A stretch of 64,000 nucleotides of DNA from NCBI GenBank assembly GCA_947564465.1, contig CANOCV010000012.1, positions 1 to 64,000 of the forward strand. The letters are read 5' to 3'. The stretch is from an uncultured Roseburia sp. GTDB taxonomy: Bacteria; Bacillota; Clostridia; Lachnospirales; Lachnospiraceae. Shown here in pieces: positions 62,308 to 64,000 of the stretch. Under the pieces are notes generated by a model that made no database searches, was not told where the DNA came from, and saw only the letters and a program-made list of their open reading frames with translations. A program made the translations under genes and the position numbers. Positions within the stretch are counted from its first letter, which is position 1. The number at the start of each line of letters is the position of its first letter.

Positions 62308-63422
62308 TCTTTCTGTATTGCGGCTTTAATAATGCTTAGATTATCCTCTCCGCATCCTCCACATAATCTGCACAAACTAACATATTCGCTCTCCATCTCT
62401 CCCAAAGCCTGTTCTGTCAGCTTTCTTTTCTCTGTTAAAGCAAGATCTTCCAAACCAACAAAATCACCGTCTCTCAGCTTATATAATCCTGCTTTTTCCG
62501 CGCTCCATGCAACATGACAATAATAAAACTTATTATCATTCAGCCCATGAAAAATCGGCGCACATGTTTTCATATGCTCTACCATATCACTTCCTTTAAT
62601 CACCGGTTTTGCAATAGGGAACCCAAAATCTTTCCATTCTCCGATATCACGCAGTACGCATTTGATATTATTTTTTTGCAGTTTTTCTACGGTCTGCATT
62701 AATTTCGGCTGATACGAAATAACAGAAGAATAGTCACTGAGATAAACCAAAACATTATTTTTGGCCATTATTTCTATTGTCTTATCATCCGGCACAACAC
62801 TACCATTCGATACAACATTAATAACGTCAATTTTGTCCGAATAATTTTCCCCCAGATAATCAATCAGCTCACCTAAAATAGGACTAAGAAACGGTTCTCC
62901 ACCTAACAATGCAATACAAAAGACATAATCTACATATTGAAAAAACAAATCATACATTTGTTTCATCTCAGAGAATGAATAGTCGACCTTCTCTTTATAA
63001 TACGGGACAAGCATATTGCAGTTTTTACACCGAAATGTACAACGCATTGTAATTGCCGTATGTACTTCCAGCAAACAATTCTGCCCCTTTTTGTTCCAAT
63101 ACCACTCCGAAATAAATACTTCTACGGAACAAAAATCTATATTTTCCTGCAATCCCATTTTTCTTAAACTGTCCGCTATATCTTTGTATACTTTCCCACC
63201 GGTCAATACAATAATTTTATTTGACTGTAAAATAGAACGCGCGCTGTCCGCACCTATAATAGATATGCCATTATATTCCCCCTGTTTACGAGGATCATTA
63301 TCAATAATGGAAACAATATTAAAATCCTCCATAAACTTAGGAAAACATTTTTCACCAATATTTCCCCAGCCATATAGTACTACCTTATCTGTTTCCAGCC
63401 ATTCCTCGCTCAATCTATTCAT
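62304..63422 (-). CDS. Radical SAM protein with N-terminal Rossmann-like module
   Basis: The product is about 372 residues. The module (about 10-105) has KVVLYGWGNIGEKC, IIDNDPRKQGE and KIIVLTGGKVYKDI. The radical SAM domain has ITMRCTFRCKNCNM, the CxxxCxxC motif, and ALLGGEPFLSPILG. C-terminal cysteines (CAPIF, YYCHVAW, LCRLCGGCGED) could hold an auxiliary cluster. It shares this order of domains with the protein at 48545-49675, 13 kb away, and is its distant paralogue. I start at MNRLSEEWLE (ATG 63420-63422) after TAGGAG; it overlaps the pdxA-like gene by eight bases. The reaction is unknown. Confidence 0.86.
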   Translation of the reverse strand: MNRLSEEWLETDKVVLYGWGNIGEKCFPKFMEDFNIVSIIDNDPRKQGEYNGISIIGADSARSILQSNKIIVLTGGKVYKDIADSLRKMGLQENIDFCSVEVFISEWYWNKKGQNCLLEVHTAITMRCTFRCKNCNMLVPYYKEKVDYSFSEMKQMYDLFFQYVDYVFCIALLGGEPFLSPILGELIDYLGENYSDKIDVINVVSNGSVVPDDKTIEIMAKNNVLVYLSDYSSVISYQPKLMQTVEKLQKNNIKCVLRDIGEWKDFGFPIAKPVIKGSDMVEHMKTCAPIFHGLNDNKFYYCHVAWSAEKAGLYKLRDGDFVGLEDLALTEKRKLTEQALGEMESEYVSLCRLCGGCGEDNLSIIKAAIQKE

Positions 63423-64000
63423 AGTATTTACTCCTATACTCTGCCATCTTAACCCCTGCATAAATTGCATCTAACATACTTTCTTCATTCGCCCGTCCTT
63501 CACCTGCTTTCCCAAAAGCTGTTCCATGATCCACAGACGTTCTGACAATCGGCAATCCTATTGTACAATTAATTCCACTGAGTGATTCGTACTTATTACT
63601 TGCCATGTCATATTGAAACCCACTAAACTTTAATGGAATGTGTCCCTGATCATGATACATGGCAACTACGATATCATACTGTCCATCTCTGCACTTTATA
63701 AAAACAGTATCCGGCGGTTCCGGTCCTACCACATCAATTCCTAACGCCTTTGCCTCTTCAATCGCAGGAATAATTTCGTTCTGCTCTTCCGTTCCAAACA
63801 ATCCGTTTTCGGAAGAATGCGGATTCAAACCTGCCACTGCAATTCTTGGTGACGGATATCCCAATTCTTTCATCCCGCGCTCCGCCAATAAAATGACTTT
63901 TAGCACACGCTCTTTTTTTACACAATCGCATGCCTCACGAAGAGACACATGCGTGGAAACATGTATTACATGAAGCGATTTACTCGCTAATAACATTGCA
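63415..64000 (-). CDS. pdxA: 4-hydroxythreonine-4-phosphate dehydrogenase family protein (partial)
   Basis: Only the C-terminal 193 or more residues lie in the window; the gene continues past the right edge. They match PdxA: HVSLREACDCVKKERVL, RIAVAGLNPHSSENGLFG, the metal-site MYHDQGHIPLK and TSVDHGTAFGKAG. PdxA acts in vitamin B6 synthesis; the PdxA2 branch oxidises other four-carbon acid phosphates such as D-threonate phosphate. The tight link to radical SAM and glycan genes makes the second kind of role more likely, but this is an inference. The stop overlaps the next start by eight bases. Confidence 0.9.
   Translation of the reverse strand, partial: AMLLASKSLHVIHVSTHVSLREACDCVKKERVLKVILLAERGMKELGYPSPRIAVAGLNPHSSENGLFGTEEQNEIIPAIEEAKALGIDVVGPEPPDTVFIKCRDGQYDIVVAMYHDQGHIPLKFSGFQYDMASNKYESLSGINCTIGLPIVRTSVDHGTAFGKAGEGRANEESMLDAIYAGVKMAEYRSKYYE

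Noticed and set aside
1..64000. CRISPR arrays, rRNA or tRNA genes, riboswitches, phage or insertion sequences
   Set aside because: I looked for spaced direct repeats, conserved rRNA or tRNA segments and transposase or integrase motifs and found none that could be supported. Short RNA elements could be missed by eye.

Overview
The window looks like chromosome from a low-to-moderate GC Firmicute of class Clostridia, most likely a motile member of the Lachnospiraceae. This rests on the rpsF-ssb-rpsR cluster, strong Gram-positive Shine-Dalgarno sites, sigma-A promoters with 17-base spacers, bacitracin-type ABC exporters next to an OmpR-type two-component system, a maltose-type ABC importer without its own ATPase, and a methyl-accepting chemotaxis protein. 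I cannot name the species. I saw no rRNA, tRNA, CRISPR array, phage or transposase gene.

Region 1 (about 1-15.6 kb) is core and housekeeping. Two MATE exporters flank the ribosomal/ssb operon. A DUF4177-like protein, a sugar-binding-like diguanylate cyclase, a ROK glucokinase, an operon of tcdA, a class A penicillin-binding protein and a membrane-anchored protein, a drug/metabolite-type transporter with an extreme histidine-rich tail, and a two-gene ABC exporter follow. A 47-base repeat appears twice, each time just beyond a terminator.

Region 2 (15.6-25.8 kb) is an alpha-glucan (maltodextrin-like) utilisation regulon. It holds a LacI-family repressor, malE-malF-malG homologues, a chemotaxis receptor and a GH31 alpha-glucosidase. 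Near-identical palindromes (core GTTAACCGGTTAAC) lie just downstream of the -10 boxes of the three promoters. This links the repressor to itself, to the importer, and to an operon in which the chemoreceptor follows the glucosidase.

Region 3 (25.9-29.3 kb) is a response regulator, ABC ATPase, permease and histidine kinase operon, probably for antimicrobial peptide sensing or resistance.

Region 4 (29.4-64 kb, continuing beyond the right edge) is a very large glycan island, all on the minus strand. Working from its upstream (right) end it has a pdxA-like gene (cut by the edge), a radical SAM protein, a HAD-family protein, a DUF115/Maf-like protein, glycosyltransferases, a nonulosonic-acid-like set (pseB-like dehydratase, aldo/keto reductase, SpsF-like cytidylyltransferase, class III aminotransferase, RmlD-like reductase, NeuB-family synthase, acetyltransferase), a second radical SAM protein, a CDP-3,6-dideoxyhexose set (rfbF, rfbG, rfbH, a divergent nucleotidyltransferase and a reductase), and then a run of glycosyltransferases. 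A terminator at 34.55 kb ends this run. A ParE/RelE-type toxin-antitoxin pair with its own promoter follows, and it heads a shorter run containing a four-domain methyltransferase/kinase-like/Rossmann/cytidylyltransferase protein and two TIM-barrel proteins.

Two things stand out in the island. First, a Rossmann-like module of about 90-100 residues (GxGxxG, then an aspartate-asparagine turn often followed by WG) is attached at the N-terminus, the C-terminus or internally to at least eleven proteins of quite different catalytic type. Second, none of the roughly 26 glycan genes encodes an obvious membrane protein: there is no flippase, polymerase, priming transferase or glycan ABC exporter. With the DUF115 protein and the nonulosonate genes, this favours glycosylation of a cytoplasmic acceptor such as flagellin over capsule export. 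That reading is an inference.
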